Shown here piece after piece: positions 24,951 to 34,946 of a stretch of 64,000 bases of DNA (positions within the stretch are counted from its first letter, which is position 1; each line of letters begins with the position of its first letter). Position numbers and translations under genes: made by a program. The stretch covers positions 6,722,012 to 6,786,011 of the forward strand of contig CM059623.1 of the NCBI GenBank assembly GCA_030435675.1. The letters are read 5' to 3'. The stretch comes from Steinernema hermaphroditum (lineage: Eukaryota; Nematoda; Chromadorea; Rhabditida; Steinernematidae). The notes under the pieces were generated by a model. That model had not been told where the DNA came from, ran no database searches, and was given only the letters and a program-made list of their open reading frames with translations.

Positions 24951-27555
24951 CGGAACCTCTGCGGCGGTCCTCGAGGGTCTTCTTCTCTGCGTCCGTTAGC
25001 TCCTCCTCAACTAACTCATAGTAGACGATGTTCTTGGCGACGTCGTTGCGGCCTTGTCGCTCTTCCTGGTGCCCGTTGGAGTAGTAGAGGACACTGGCCT
25101 TATTGCGCATTCTCGACAGGGCGACGTAGAGCTGTCCGTGCACGAAGCATTCCTCTCCGCAGTCGAGGATCAAGCCCATCTTCTCCAGCGTTTGTCCCTG
25201 CGCCTTGTTAATGGTGTTAATGAACGCCAGGCGAGTCGGGTACTGAATGCGGCTGAACTTGACGCCGCGATCGTGCTTCGGTCGGGTCGTCCACTCGCTC
25301 TCTCTCTGAGGCAGCGATCGGTCGGGTCGTCCACTCGCTCTCTCTCTCTGAGGCTGTCTGAGCCGAATGAGTTAAGTGAGCGGTCGTTCTCGGCCGTCGC
25401 TGTTGGCGCAATGATCGCCCCGGCTCCCAGAAGGCCTGGAACACCAGGGAGCCGTAGTTCCACCGTCTCGCCAAGAAGCTCGTCATGACTGCCCGACTCT
25501 ACCCGCGCCAGAGAAGCCGAAGAAGCGTTGCAACTCCGAAGTCCGCGCCGCCAGCCGAACCGAAGATGCCCCTCCGTTCCGTTCGCTGTTCTCCGCCGCC
25601 GCGCCACTTCCGGAATCAACTCTTCACGACTTCGACGCCCGCGCATATCGCCCGATTACGCCCGATACTGATGGGAACGCTGGATTCTCTTCGGATTCGT
25701 CTGCTCCACCGAAACCAGAAGAAAATCAGCGGCTACGGTGTGACTTTGTTCTTCTTTGTGCATTTATGAGACGTCCTGCACGGCGTAAGCCGTTGATTCG
25801 GGAAGATAAATCGTGTAAATCGTGTTGGAAGTGAATGCTCTCTACCTTAGGGAGATAGACCAACTCATCGTGAGGCGATGGTGTCCAGGCGCCGGCAGAC
25901 CATCAGCTCATCAGTCATCTTCATGACCTGAAGCATGGGGCCATTGCACAGCCGGTCTGTCAGAGACAGGTTCCGGATGAGCATGATGATGGCTCCAATC
26001 TTCAGCTTGAGCTTGTGTGTAGGCGCTCCATATGTATGTTTTCCAGGTCATGGTCTGCCTGGTGCGTCTGGAGCATCGCGGCACCTTGATCCTCGCGCCG
26101 CTCCATGTTTCGGTCGATGCCGACGGAGGTCTTGGCCCTGTCGGACATGCGGTTCAAGATGACGTCTGAAAGTGAAGTCATTTGTGATGGCGGAATGTGG
26201 AAGTCAAACTGTACCGTTCCACTTGAAAACCGCACTGTTCCGGGGCAGCAGAACGTTGGAGCCCTTGGCGAGGTCAACATTGTTCAGCAGGAAGTCATCA
26301 GGGTAGCAGAAGCTGATGACTTCCTCAGCATTGGCGGCCGCCCTGTCTGCTGGAAGCTGCACATACTCGGTGCCAGGGATGAAGTTTCGTCCGAGACCGA
26401 TCTTGCGCACCAAGTCGCGGAATTCAACTTCAGCCGGATCCATGCGCATGTTCTGCGTCAGTTTCAATTCCTTGAATTGGCCGAAGATCTTGCTGCATTT
26501 CAAAGAGCTGGTGAGCACCGCTGCCTTCCGCTGTTCATCGCCGGCGCCAAGTTGATCTTCCGGGAATGGGATTGGGCCTAGCTGCTTGAAGTCACCACTG
26601 AGGACGACAACCTTCCCGCAGAAGGGCTTCTTCTTGATCTTCTCGTCCGTGTAGCACGACTTCAGGACCTTCTCGATGTACTCGAGCACGACGCGGTGCA
26701 TCATGCTGACTTCGTCGATGATGATCAGGTCCGCGTCACGCAGTCGTTGAGCGTAGTAGCTCTCGAACTTAACGCGTGACTGGTCCTCAGCGCGCACATC
26801 ATTGCTGATGCAGAAAGCCTCGTGCGCGGTGGAGCCACCTTGAAGCAGGAGAGCGGCGATCCCGGTGGAGGCGCATGCGACGTATTGAGCCTTCCTTGCG
26901 TTGATTCTGGCGATGAGAGCGTTGAAGAGGAACGTTTTACCGGTTCCGCCTTCGCCGGTCACGAAGAAGAGATGGTTGGGGTTCGTGACTTGCGCATCGA
27001 CTCTGCCATCCACGGCGTCGAGTATCTGCTTGTAGACGTCGGCCTGGTTCGTGTTGAGCTGCTTCTGGACGCGGTCGGCATAGGCGACTGCGTCGGCCCG
27101 TGCTGGAGCACCATCGGTGGTGTCGGTGATCTGCTCGTCGTCTCCCTGGATCTCCGCACGGACTCGATCGTCATCGTAGTTGTTGATGCTCGGCAGTCCG
27201 ACATCTGCGAGGGTCAATCCGTGCTCCAGTATGTGATACTGGATGTGGTTGAGCAGGTAGTTGATGCGCTGTTCCTCGGTCCAGTCTTGGCGGCGAGACG
27301 ACACGGGGCAGAGGGCGTCGAGATGCTCATTGAGAATCGCCATGGGGTTGGAAGGCTGGTTGAACACGAGGAGGAGAGCGTAGAACTTGCGGCGTCTGTT
27401 CGTCGATGGGATTTCGCTCATGGCCGCGTCCATGACCTTCATCCACATTGCATCCGACTCCGTGAGGCTAAGAAGCTCAGCAGCCTGGGCATACGTGTCG
27501 CAGAGCATTGGTTTGCCGTCTTTATCGGGCACGGTCCGCAAGTCCTCCCAGCTAG
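24881..27555 (-). pseudogene. Helitron Pif1-family helicase domain
   Basis: Superfamily 1B helicase. It starts after the intron at TGVTSWEDLRTVPDKDG. It contains Walker A GEGGTGKT (about 26,960-26,935), Walker B LIIIDEVSMMH (about 26,730-26,700), V(V)LSGDFKQLGP, LKLTQNMRM, a 47-nt intron, then KLKLKIGAIIMLIRNLSL and LCNGPML. Late motifs YPTRLAFINTINKAQGQTL and HGQLYVALSRM lie at about 25,240-25,100, beyond the SINE-like insertion. Excising the insert joins LPKVESIHFQHD to RGVKFSRIQ in one frame. Single-base frame changes near 26,030 and 25,872 disable it. The exon ends EDRRR and is spliced into the C48 region. Confidence 0.85.
25276..25818 (+). mobile_element. SINE-like element copy inside the Helitron helicase
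   Basis: Head end at 25,276 contains two tandem copies of the CGGTCGGGTCGTCCACTCGC block. The tail end carries AAATCGTGT repeats. The flanks share ATCGTG (25,270-25,275 and 25,819-25,824), a short TSD. Removing it rejoins the helicase frame (see helicase entry). Same family as 16,650, 29,148 and 33,167. Confidence 0.8.
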
Positions 27556-27595
27556 TGACGCCGGTCTAAATGTGGGCAGTTCAAAAAGTATTAAC

Positions 27596-28666
27596 CTATG
27601 GCAATCTTACACAATAGAGCAGAAGAAGTCTGATGGCAAAGAGCTCCTTGTTGGCGGATGAGATGGTTCCCACTCGGGTGACGATCTCTCCAAGGTTGAT
27701 CTTTCTCTTCACCCACTTCTTCTGCCGTTCATTGAAGACGTACTGCTGCGAAATCTCGTCGAACCGTAGCTCCCTGGCGGCTGGGTCGACCTTGCACAGG
27801 TCGAAGTATGCGGTCAGCTTCGTCTTTTTCGGCCCCTTCGCAGCCTTCTTGCCGGCCTTCTTCTCCTCGCCCTCCTTGAACTTCATCACCGGTCCTCTGG
27901 GGTCGTGGATGTAGAGCGCCTGCACTACATGCGACATCCGATAGATGGGGTAGCTCAGCAGGCGCCACATCGCTTCCATCGACGTCATGTAGCGGACCTT
28001 GCGGTAGTAAGCGTTCTCGTCGTAGTCCACTACGTTCGATTTCGGGTCCTTCCGCAGAGGGTCTTCGCTGACGCGGACGTACGCCATGTCTTGTCCTTTG
28101 CAGATGTACTTCATGACGTAATCCTCACACCGCTCCTCGGTGATGAACTCGATGTTGTGGTGACACCCGTACTTCAGAAGAAGCATAGGGTTGTACGGCA
28201 CAACATGACGATTGTCCATCTCGACCATAACCTTCTTGTTGCGCTTGAGCGGTTTCAGGCACTTCTCGCCGCAAATCATGTCCGGGTTGTCACCCTCCCG
28301 CCTCGGAGCTCGTCGCTGGTACTCCGGTCGTCTGCCCTGGTTGATCATCGTGGAGCGGGAGAATTGCTTCGGGAAGCCTTTACTGCACTTTCCACTGGTT
28401 CCCTTGCACGTAGCATTGCAGTCGTGCAACTGCACCATCTCCACCCACTCCCGCAGCCGCAGCTCCTCGACGAATGCGTAGAACTGCCGGCAAACAACGT
28501 CGGGACGATGCTGGGGCTTCTGGCAGAATCCTCTCTTGTCGACACCGTACTTCCGGAGGCAGCTGTCGATGCACTCCCACTTCGAGTTTCCGGTGAAGGT
28601 CAAGAAGAAGACGCCTTTTCCGAAGCGGCGCGTGATCGCCTTGGCGTTGGCGTAGCCGTTTTGCAT
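27596..28666 (-). pseudogene. Helitron Rep-type domain lacking a HUH motif
   Basis: The reading frame opens at MQNGYANAKAITRRFGKG and shows the family landmarks in order: FLTFTGNSKWECI, RPDVVCRQFYAFVEEL, a Cys cluster CKGTSGKCSKGFPKQF, NRHVVPYNPMLLLKYGCHHN, and the two-tyrosine motif DYVMKYICKG. The H-hydrophobic-H segment expected between VEEL and the Cys cluster (in a RGLPHxH block) is absent: the two blocks are only about 15 residues apart, where about 100 are normal. The exon ends LLLLYC with a GTAAGA donor and continues into the helicase. The preceding exon (28,681-29,147) is out of frame by one base. Catalytic nicking therefore looks lost. Confidence 0.75.
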
Positions 28667-29147
28667 GTCCTTGCGGCCTCACTTGTAATTCTTCGGAAGC
28701 TCAGGAACTGGCGGCTGACGCGGAGTCCATTTTTGGCCAGTTCATTGATCATCTCTTCGTCGAGTAGGAAGAATTCGTCGCCGTCAGCATCGGCAACTTG
28801 GCCTTGCGAAAAGAGAATGGGGTCTGCATACAGGTCGCCTTTCTTCTTCTGCTGCTCCTCCGGGTCGTCCACGAGATTCATTTGCATATCGTGATCAACT
28901 CCGTCGAATGCAGGAACCCCATGAAGATCGGCGTCCTTCTTGTTCGCTTCTTCAAAGGGCTTCTCCTCTTCCTCAGCAGCGGGTTCTCCGTTCGGGCCCT
29001 TCGCATCTGCTTTCTTCTGGGAGGTATGTGACTTCTGAGCGCCGTCTTGAGCATCACCAGCATCGATGGACGTGTCGACGTCCATTGCTGCTTCGGCGGC
29101 TGCGCGGTCGGCATCTTCCTTCATTTTGTTCGGGAGTCCAAAACGAT

Positions 29148-29751
29148 CGATCCTTTCATTTGTGTCCCCAGCGATCGGTCGGGTCGTCCACTCGCTCTCT
29201 CTCTCTCTGAGGCTGTCTGGGCCGAATGAGTTGAGTGAGCGGTCGTTCTCGGCCTCGTTGTTGGTGCAATGATCGCTTCCGGCTCCCAGAAGGCCTGGAA
29301 CACCAGGGAGCCGTAGTTCCACCGTCTTGCCAAGAAGCTAGTCACTGCCGCCCGACTCCGCCCGCGCCACCAGAGAAGTCGAAATCTCGCTGAAAGTCCG
29401 CGCAACCAGCTGCCCTGATGGTTCCCGGTTCGTCCGTTGTGCTCCACCGACGCGTTTCATCGGATGCCGTTCTTCGCGTGTCTCCCGCGGAAACTGCCGA
29501 AGAAGCTCTTCAACTCCGACGTCCGCGCCGCCACCCGAGTTGAAGACAGATGCACTGTGCTCCACCGTCATCGGAATCAGCTCTTCGCATCTCTGATCCC
29601 CGCGCACACTGATGGGATCGCCGTGTTCTACTCTGATGTGCCGAAGCCAGAAGAAGACCGGCGACTACGGAGTGATAATGTGTTTCTTGTGCATATATAT
29701 GACTTCTCGCAAGGCGTAAGCCTTAGATACGAGAAATAAACTCGTAAACTC
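29148..29751 (+). mobile_element. SINE-like element copy inside the Helitron N-region
   Basis: Perfect 12-bp TSD GTCCAAAACGAT (29,136-29,147 and 29,752-29,763). Head CTTTCATTTGTGTCCCCAGC; tail AAATAAACTCG then TAAACTCG, with AATAAA just before the end. A (CT)n run follows the head. Excising it restores the Helitron reading GYRFGLPNKMKED. Confidence 0.85.
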
Positions 29752-30293
29752 GTCCAAAACGATATCCTTGGGGACCTGCAAGAAGTGGGTTTTGTTGGTG
29801 TTTTCATTTTGAGCTTTTACCGTGTGGATCCAGAATGGGGAAGCACGTGGGCAACACGAGGGGAGCACTGCCTCGCGTTCCCAAATTGACCGTGCCGTCA
29901 GGGGTATTGTGCAGGTCGATGCCTTGGAAGTCTGGCGGCCTCGCGTTGTCGTCGTTGGAGATCCAGATGACGGCCACTTGCTCGGTCACCGGAATTTCAG
30001 TCCGGTGCGTGTGGATGTTCTTATCCTGCACACCTGCGATTTTCGCCTCCCTGTTGTTCAGCAGGGTCACCTGGATCGATGGAATCTAAACAGATACTCA
30101 GTGGTTGTTGTGGTAGTGCTCATGTTTATCGGTTCATTGTTCAACTCCGCCTGTCGACAGGCCTCCTCGGCCTTCAGCGCGTAGTACTGGCCAAACGTCG
30201 GCTGTTCATGCTTCGAGCTGCGCCGGAGGTCGCTGAGACGCGGCTGCATCTCGTTGTTGGGCTTCACAACGTTTGGCCCGGGCGGAAGGGTGT

Positions 30294-30335
30294 CAGTTTT
30301 CGACGGAGTCCTTCTGTGCAGACAGGGCTATTCAG
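30294..30335. repeat. 42-bp direct repeat, copy 1
   Basis: Identical over 42 bp to 30,704-30,745, 410 bp apart; begins CAGTTTTCGACGGAGTCC and ends GGGCTATTCAG. It lies in the Helitron N-terminal region and is not part of the conserved protein blocks. Confidence 0.9.
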
Positions 30336-30703
30336 TCCCGGTTCGTGATGATCGAGCCCATTGCGAAGTGGGCATTGACTTTCCGGTCGTTCGCCAGATA
30401 GGCCCTCGCATTGACGTGCTCCGGATCGGTGAGTTGCTTCATGAGTTGCGGCGGATTTTGTAGGAAGTAGAACGTCCTTTTCATGTGTTCGGCGTCCACT
30501 TTTCCGTCGTGGTAGCACCCTTTCCATCCTCGCTTCTTCTCGGGTGGATTCATGCGCGCTCCGCAGTGCTGGCAGGGGATGTGGAAGGTTCCCGGAGACC
30601 ATTGCGTGATTCGGTGAGTGCTGCATTGCGCGGCGCATCCACGGCCAGGGTGATCCACAGGGCAGATCCTGTGATGAATGTTGCTTAGGCATTCCTTCTT
30701 TGA

Positions 30704-30745
30704 CAGTTTTCGACGGAGTCCTTCTGTGCAGACAGGGCTATTCAG
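30704..30745. repeat. 42-bp direct repeat, copy 2
   Basis: Second copy of the 30,294-30,335 sequence in the same orientation. On the minus strand it reads LNSPVCTEGLRRKL, inserted before the Cys-cluster exon. Confidence 0.9.
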
Positions 30746-31747
30746 CGCCAATGATACTGTATGCCCGCGAGGCGGTTTGCTTCGTTCCCTGTCGGTCTTT
30801 GCCGGTCTCAAGCAGTTGCGGAACCTTTGCCGTCTCCCACCGCCTGGATTTTGGGCCTCAGCACTGTCATCTTTTCTTTCCTCTTCTCCTCTTCCACCAC
30901 CTCATTCTTGATAGTCTTGCGTGCTTTGTCGTATTCCGCTTTCTGTTGCTTTTGCTCGGCAGACATTGGTTTCCTAGTCGTCCTTCTCTTCGCATTTTCC
31001 ACCGCTTTCTCTTCTGCAGTTTGCGACAGTCGTTTTTGCTCGTACGCCTGCTGTTTTTTAGTGTTCATGACGGTTTTGTTCTTCTCGTGATACCGCGACT
31101 GCCGCACTCGCTAGCTCAGCTGCTCCTGAGTTGCTGCTTCAACTCCCTGCGTATACCCTTCCATCTGCGAGCGCAAGAAGTCCATGCCTTGTTGCACGGC
31201 GTCCTTTGGATTCGAGACCGTGTTTTCTTCCGATTCCATCTGCCGCATTTGGCTCAAGAGGTCCGCAATCGCCGGATTTTCATTCACCGTCTTCTCCTGT
31301 GATGCCGACTCCACTTTGATCTTTTTCTGTAAATGTGCTTTGCATTCTGTAGTCTACATTCAATTACTTACCCTTAACACAGAGGTACACTGTTGTGGAG
31401 CTGTGCCTTGGGGGGCGTGAATGGTAGCCTGGAACGCCTTGAATTCGGCGCGCGCTTTCTGGTGGCGCTTCTCATTCGCCTTAGCCTCTTCGTAGGTCAC
31501 TTTTGGAGCTTGAGACTGAACACGCTTTCCCTGAGCGTCAACAGGAATGACTGACGGTTCGGCTGCCGCTGTTTTGTGGCGTAGTGCCTTGCGCATATCC
31601 TCCCTGGCCCGCGCAGTGTCATCGGCGAAGTGTACCAGCGCCTACAAAAGCAAATGTATTCCGAGCCTCTTGCAGTGACACCCACTTTGCTGACAACGGC
31701 AGGGTACGTGCGCATATAACGGCAGGGTACGTGCGCATGCAGGTACG

Positions 31748-31801
31748 TGATCCCGTCAATCGTTCGCTCCGCACAAGCTCTCTCTCATCTCTCGTTATGG
31801 A
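31748..31801. repeat. 54-bp repeat flanking the Helitron, copy 2
   Basis: Identical to 23,323-23,376. It lies in what may be the first intron of the Helitron-like gene. A 21-bp direct repeat (GGCAGGGTACGTGCGCAT core) immediately precedes it at about 31,701-31,738. Confidence 0.85.
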
Positions 31802-32181
31802 TAATCTAGGATCCGCTTATTTTCGCAGATTGCAGTCTGCAAATTCAGGCTGCGGGTGTGCGAAGCGAGTCCCGCATTCATTTTTGTGCTTACCCTAACA
31901 TCCAGGCTTGGCTTAGGCTCCGGCTTAGGACTATGCCTATTGATTTTATGCGAGCCCGAAGGGCGAACCCTGTTGTTTTGACGCCTTCGCTGATATCCTA
32001 GTACTTCTGAAGGTCTAAATCGAAATGTGAGAGAGGACTGAACGAAAAAAAAAAACGTGGGGGCGGTGGGTGGGTAAAGTCATAGTGAAGTGGGCTCCCC
32101 TACAAAATACTGAAAAAAAATACGCGATCGTCATTACAGGTATGGGTCAAAACATTGAAGTGAAGTAGGAGGTTTAGCGTG

Positions 32182-32551
32182 TGGTCCCGCAACGATCTCC
32201 CTCAATGGCAGGTAAATACGGTAGATTTACATAAAATGACCTGTTTACCCCATTTTTCTCGGCCGGGGGGAGTAAAGGGGGGTCTAATCAATAGAGCTCG
32301 CCTAGCTCTATGTAGCAGTGCATCGAAATTACTATGTTTCATTGCTGTTTTTGGCCTAAGAGGCTGACTTTTGTGGAAAAATCGTCATTTTGCCTTATGT
32401 TTTGCAATATAATGGTTTATCAAGGCACGTACTATCGGGTAGACCTCTTATCCCTACCCAGCCGAGAGAAAAAGGGTAAACTGGCCATTTTTACTGTAAA
32501 CTGCCCACAAATCCACCGTATTTTACACTCAGGGACATCGCTGCGGGACCA
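32182..32551. mobile_element. Small inverted-repeat element (MITE-like)
   Basis: The left end TGGTCCCGCAACGATCTCCC and the right end (reverse complement TGGTCCCGCAGCGATGTCCC) form terminal inverted repeats of about 45 bp that extend through AAATACGGT. The 370-bp body has no ORF. Related ends occur at about 22,901 and 32,720. No clear target-site duplication. Confidence 0.6.
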
Positions 32552-32754
32552 TCGTGACTTGTGATAAAGATGGCCCATTTAGGCCAAAATGAGCAATGTG
32601 CTTAGGCTGTTTTTACACACCATCTGTTAGAGGAAGGGATGACCTGCAAAAAAACCCATGAGCGCTCTTTAACTCCGCTCCCACGCGACCGTCGCGCCAC
32701 ATTGCGAATTCAGGGATTTCGTTGCGGGACCACAATCGACCCACCCCTTGCCCA

Positions 32755-33140
32755 CCTCTGGTCGTGGAGTATAGTCGAATTCAAAAAACTTGTACCCTTT
32801 TCGTCGCGTGGTCCTGACACGCCATTTTTGCACATTCGCGGCGTGTGGTCGCGTCGTCCATAAGGCGAAATAGTGAATTTGGTGAACCGACCGTGGTCTT
32901 CGCCGTTTTTCTCCATGGTTTCGGGCGTTTCTTAGAAAAGCGCAAGCGTAGTCCTCCTCCCTAGTCAATTGCGCGTCGAACAAGCGCCGATTCACGGAAG
33001 GTAGAGTTTTCCTCGCGGAGGAGTAACATTTTTTCGAACCGGCTACCAATATTTTCCAGCTTTTTGTCCAATTGCTGTGGGTTTTCACGTTTGAATCGCG
33101 CCCTAATTGTTTTGCGTGTCCTCCTTACCCTAATACCTTT
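32755..33140 (-). repeat. Inverted repeat arm 1
   Basis: About 380 bp that recur inverted at 33,882-34,245 with about 90% identity by eye (shared landmarks AAAATATTGGTAGCCGG and AGTTTTTTGAATTCGACTAT). The two arms bracket a 740-bp centre containing the SINE-like copy 33,167-33,753. Open frames in the arms differ between copies and match nothing I recognise. Confidence 0.75.
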
Positions 33141-33166
33141 CAAATCAAACAACATATCAAGTTAAC

Positions 33167-33753
33167 GAGTTTACGAGTTTATTTCTCGTATCTAAGGCTT
33201 ACGCCTTGCGAGACGTCATGTATATGCACAAGAAACACATTGTCACTCCGTAGTCACCGGTCTTCTTCTGGCTTCGGCACATCAGAGTAGAACACGGCGA
33301 TCCCATCAGTGTGCGCGAGATGCGAAGAGCTGATTCCGGTGACGGTGGAGCACAGTGCATCTGTCTTCAACTCAGGTGGCGGCGCGGACGTCGGAGTTGA
33401 AGAGCTTCTTCGGTAGTTTCCGCAGGAGACACGCGAAGAACGGCATCCGGATGAAACGCGTCGGTGGAGCACAACGGACGAACCGGGAACCATCAGACTG
33501 GCTGCGCGGACTTTCAGCGAGACTTCGACTTCTCTGGCGGCGCGGGTGGAGTCGGGCGGCAGTTACTAGCTCCTTGGCAAGACGGTGGAACTACGGCTCC
33601 CTGGTGTTCCAGGCCTTCTGGGAGCCAGGGCGATCATTGCACCAACAACGACGGCCGAGAACGACCGCTCACTCAACTCATTCGGCCCAGACAGCCTCAG
33701 AGAGAGAGCGAGTAGACGACTCGACCGATCGCTGGGGACACAAATGAAAGACG
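33167..33753 (-). mobile_element. SINE-like element copy in an inverted-repeat loop
   Basis: Perfect 11-bp TSD ATCAAGTTAAC (33,156-33,166 and 33,754-33,764). Minus-strand head CTTTCATTTGTGTCCCCAGC; tail AAATAAACTCG then TAAACTCG. Best-preserved pair with the 29,148 copy. No ORF. Confidence 0.85.
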
Positions 33754-33881
33754 ATCAAGTTAACAAGCGTTGCATATCACTACTCTTTATCGGAAGAGTC
33801 GGAGCTTGCGTCGAAACCGAAGATACGGTAATCCACTTGATATGTGGTTATTTTCTACTGGTATTGTCGTAGTGATAGCTA

Positions 33882-34245
33882 TTAAGGTAAGGAGGACACG
33901 CAAAACAATTAGGGCGCGATTAAAACGTGAAAACCCACAGCAATTGTACAAAAAGCTGGAAAATATTGGTAGCCGGTTCGAAAAAATGCTACTCCTCCGC
34001 GAGGAAAACTCTACCTTCTGTGAATCGGCGCTCATTCGACGCGCAATTGATTAAGGAAGAAGGCTATGCTTGCAGTTTTCCAAAAAACGCACGAAACCAT
34101 GGAGAAAAACGGCGAAGATCGGTTCACCAAATTCACTATTTCGCCTTAAGAACGACGCGACCACACGCCGCGAATGTGCAAAAATGGCGTGCCAGGACCA
34201 AACGCCGAAAAGGGCACAAGTTTTTTGAATTCGACTATAGCTATG
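33882..34245 (+). repeat. Inverted repeat arm 2
   Basis: Plus-strand partner of 32,755-33,140. The match begins GTAAGGAGGACACGCAAAAC and ends at TTGAATTCGACTATA. Confidence 0.75.
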
Positions 34246-34264
34246 CGTGCATGGTACCTGTGAG

Positions 34265-34938
34265 CAGAGCTGTTAATTAGTTCAATCGATTGATTGATTG
34301 AATCGTCAGTCGATTGAAGTAATCGAATCGCCGATTACGATTCGATTGGTTTTCAATCGATTGGCCAATCGGCTCGATTGACGATTCAACTGATTGGGCG
34401 ATTCAATCGCCTCATCAATCGACACCTCAAATCAAGCGAAAACCAGCGGTCGCATATATACCCCAGGCAGTCCCAACCGTCTCTTTGCGTCGGTACAGAG
34501 CGGGCAGACGAATAGAGAAGTGACACGTGTGTGCAAACTCGCTGACCCCGTCTTTGGTCAACCGTCTCTGCGAAACGGTAGGAGTGAAACAGACGAACAG
34601 AGAAAAAGGTGCATGCCAGTTTGCACACACGCGTCACTTCTCTGTTCGTCTGCCCGCTCTGTACCGACGCAAAGAGACGGTTGGGACTGCCTGGGGTATA
34701 TATGCGACCGCCCGTTTTCGCTTGATTTGAGGTGTTGATTGATGAAAAGGTGCATGCCAGAGTCGATTGAATCGCCCAATCAGTTGAATCGTCAATCGAG
34801 TCGATTGGGCCGATTGACCAATCGATTGAAAACTAATCGAATAGTAATCGGCGATTCGATTGATTAATCGGCCGATTGACTCATCAGTCGATTCAACCGG
34901 TTAAATCGGATATCCGATTGAATCGTCTAACAGCTCTG
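34265..34938. mobile_element. hAT-type MITE, long hairpin
   Basis: Terminal repeats CAGAGCTGTTA and TAACAGCTCTG with a perfect 8-bp TSD CCTGTGAG (34,257-34,264 and 34,939-34,946). The whole 674-bp element is a near palindrome: arms of about 300 bp, with CGATTGA-rich outer parts and a more unique inner part around CCCAACCGTCTCTTTGCG. An 8-bp TSD and a CAG-start end are typical of hAT elements. No coding sequence. Confidence 0.85.
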
Positions 34939-34946
34939 CCTGTGAG

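Larger units (their letters stand above)
24009..31641 (-). mobile_element. Helitron-like element, coding region (broken)
   Basis: One minus-strand gene with short introns: N-terminal zinc-finger-like region, Helitron_like_N/Rep region, Pif1 helicase and C48 peptidase. The first visible exon starts after an acceptor at 31,642; a possible 5' exon ending in KPSLDVR lies at about 31,891-32,012. Damage includes an in-frame TAG near 31,110, frame changes near 30,330, 28,680, 26,030 and 25,872, and two SINE-like insertions (25,276-25,818 and 29,148-29,751). Introns of 43-50 nt (such as 31,32x-31,37x, 29,77x-29,82x, 27,55x-27,60x and 26,16x-26,21x) restore phase between exons, so the gene was functional recently. 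Element termini were not located. Confidence 0.8.
29804..31641 (-). pseudogene. Helitron N-terminal region (zinc-finger-like)
   Basis: Lys/Arg/Glu-rich head (about 31,596-30,810) broken by an in-frame TAG at about 31,110. Then a Cys/His cluster, PCQHCGARMNPPEKK, followed by CYHDGKVDAEHMK (about 30,570-30,450), matches the Cys-rich segment before Helitron_like_N domains. Next are TFGQYYALKAEEACRQAELN (about 30,210-30,150), the typical FxQxY block, and VAVIWISNDDNARPPDFQGI (about 29,990-29,930). The exon ends at ILDPHG with a donor and resumes as VPQGYRFGLPNKMKEDAD across the 29,148-29,751 insertion. Two copies of a 42-bp repeat interrupt this region and disturb the frame. Confidence 0.7.

Noticed and set aside
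26822..28894. Long plus-strand open frames opposite the Helitron
   Set aside because: Antisense shadows of GC-rich helicase and Rep exons, which carry clear family motifs on the minus strand.
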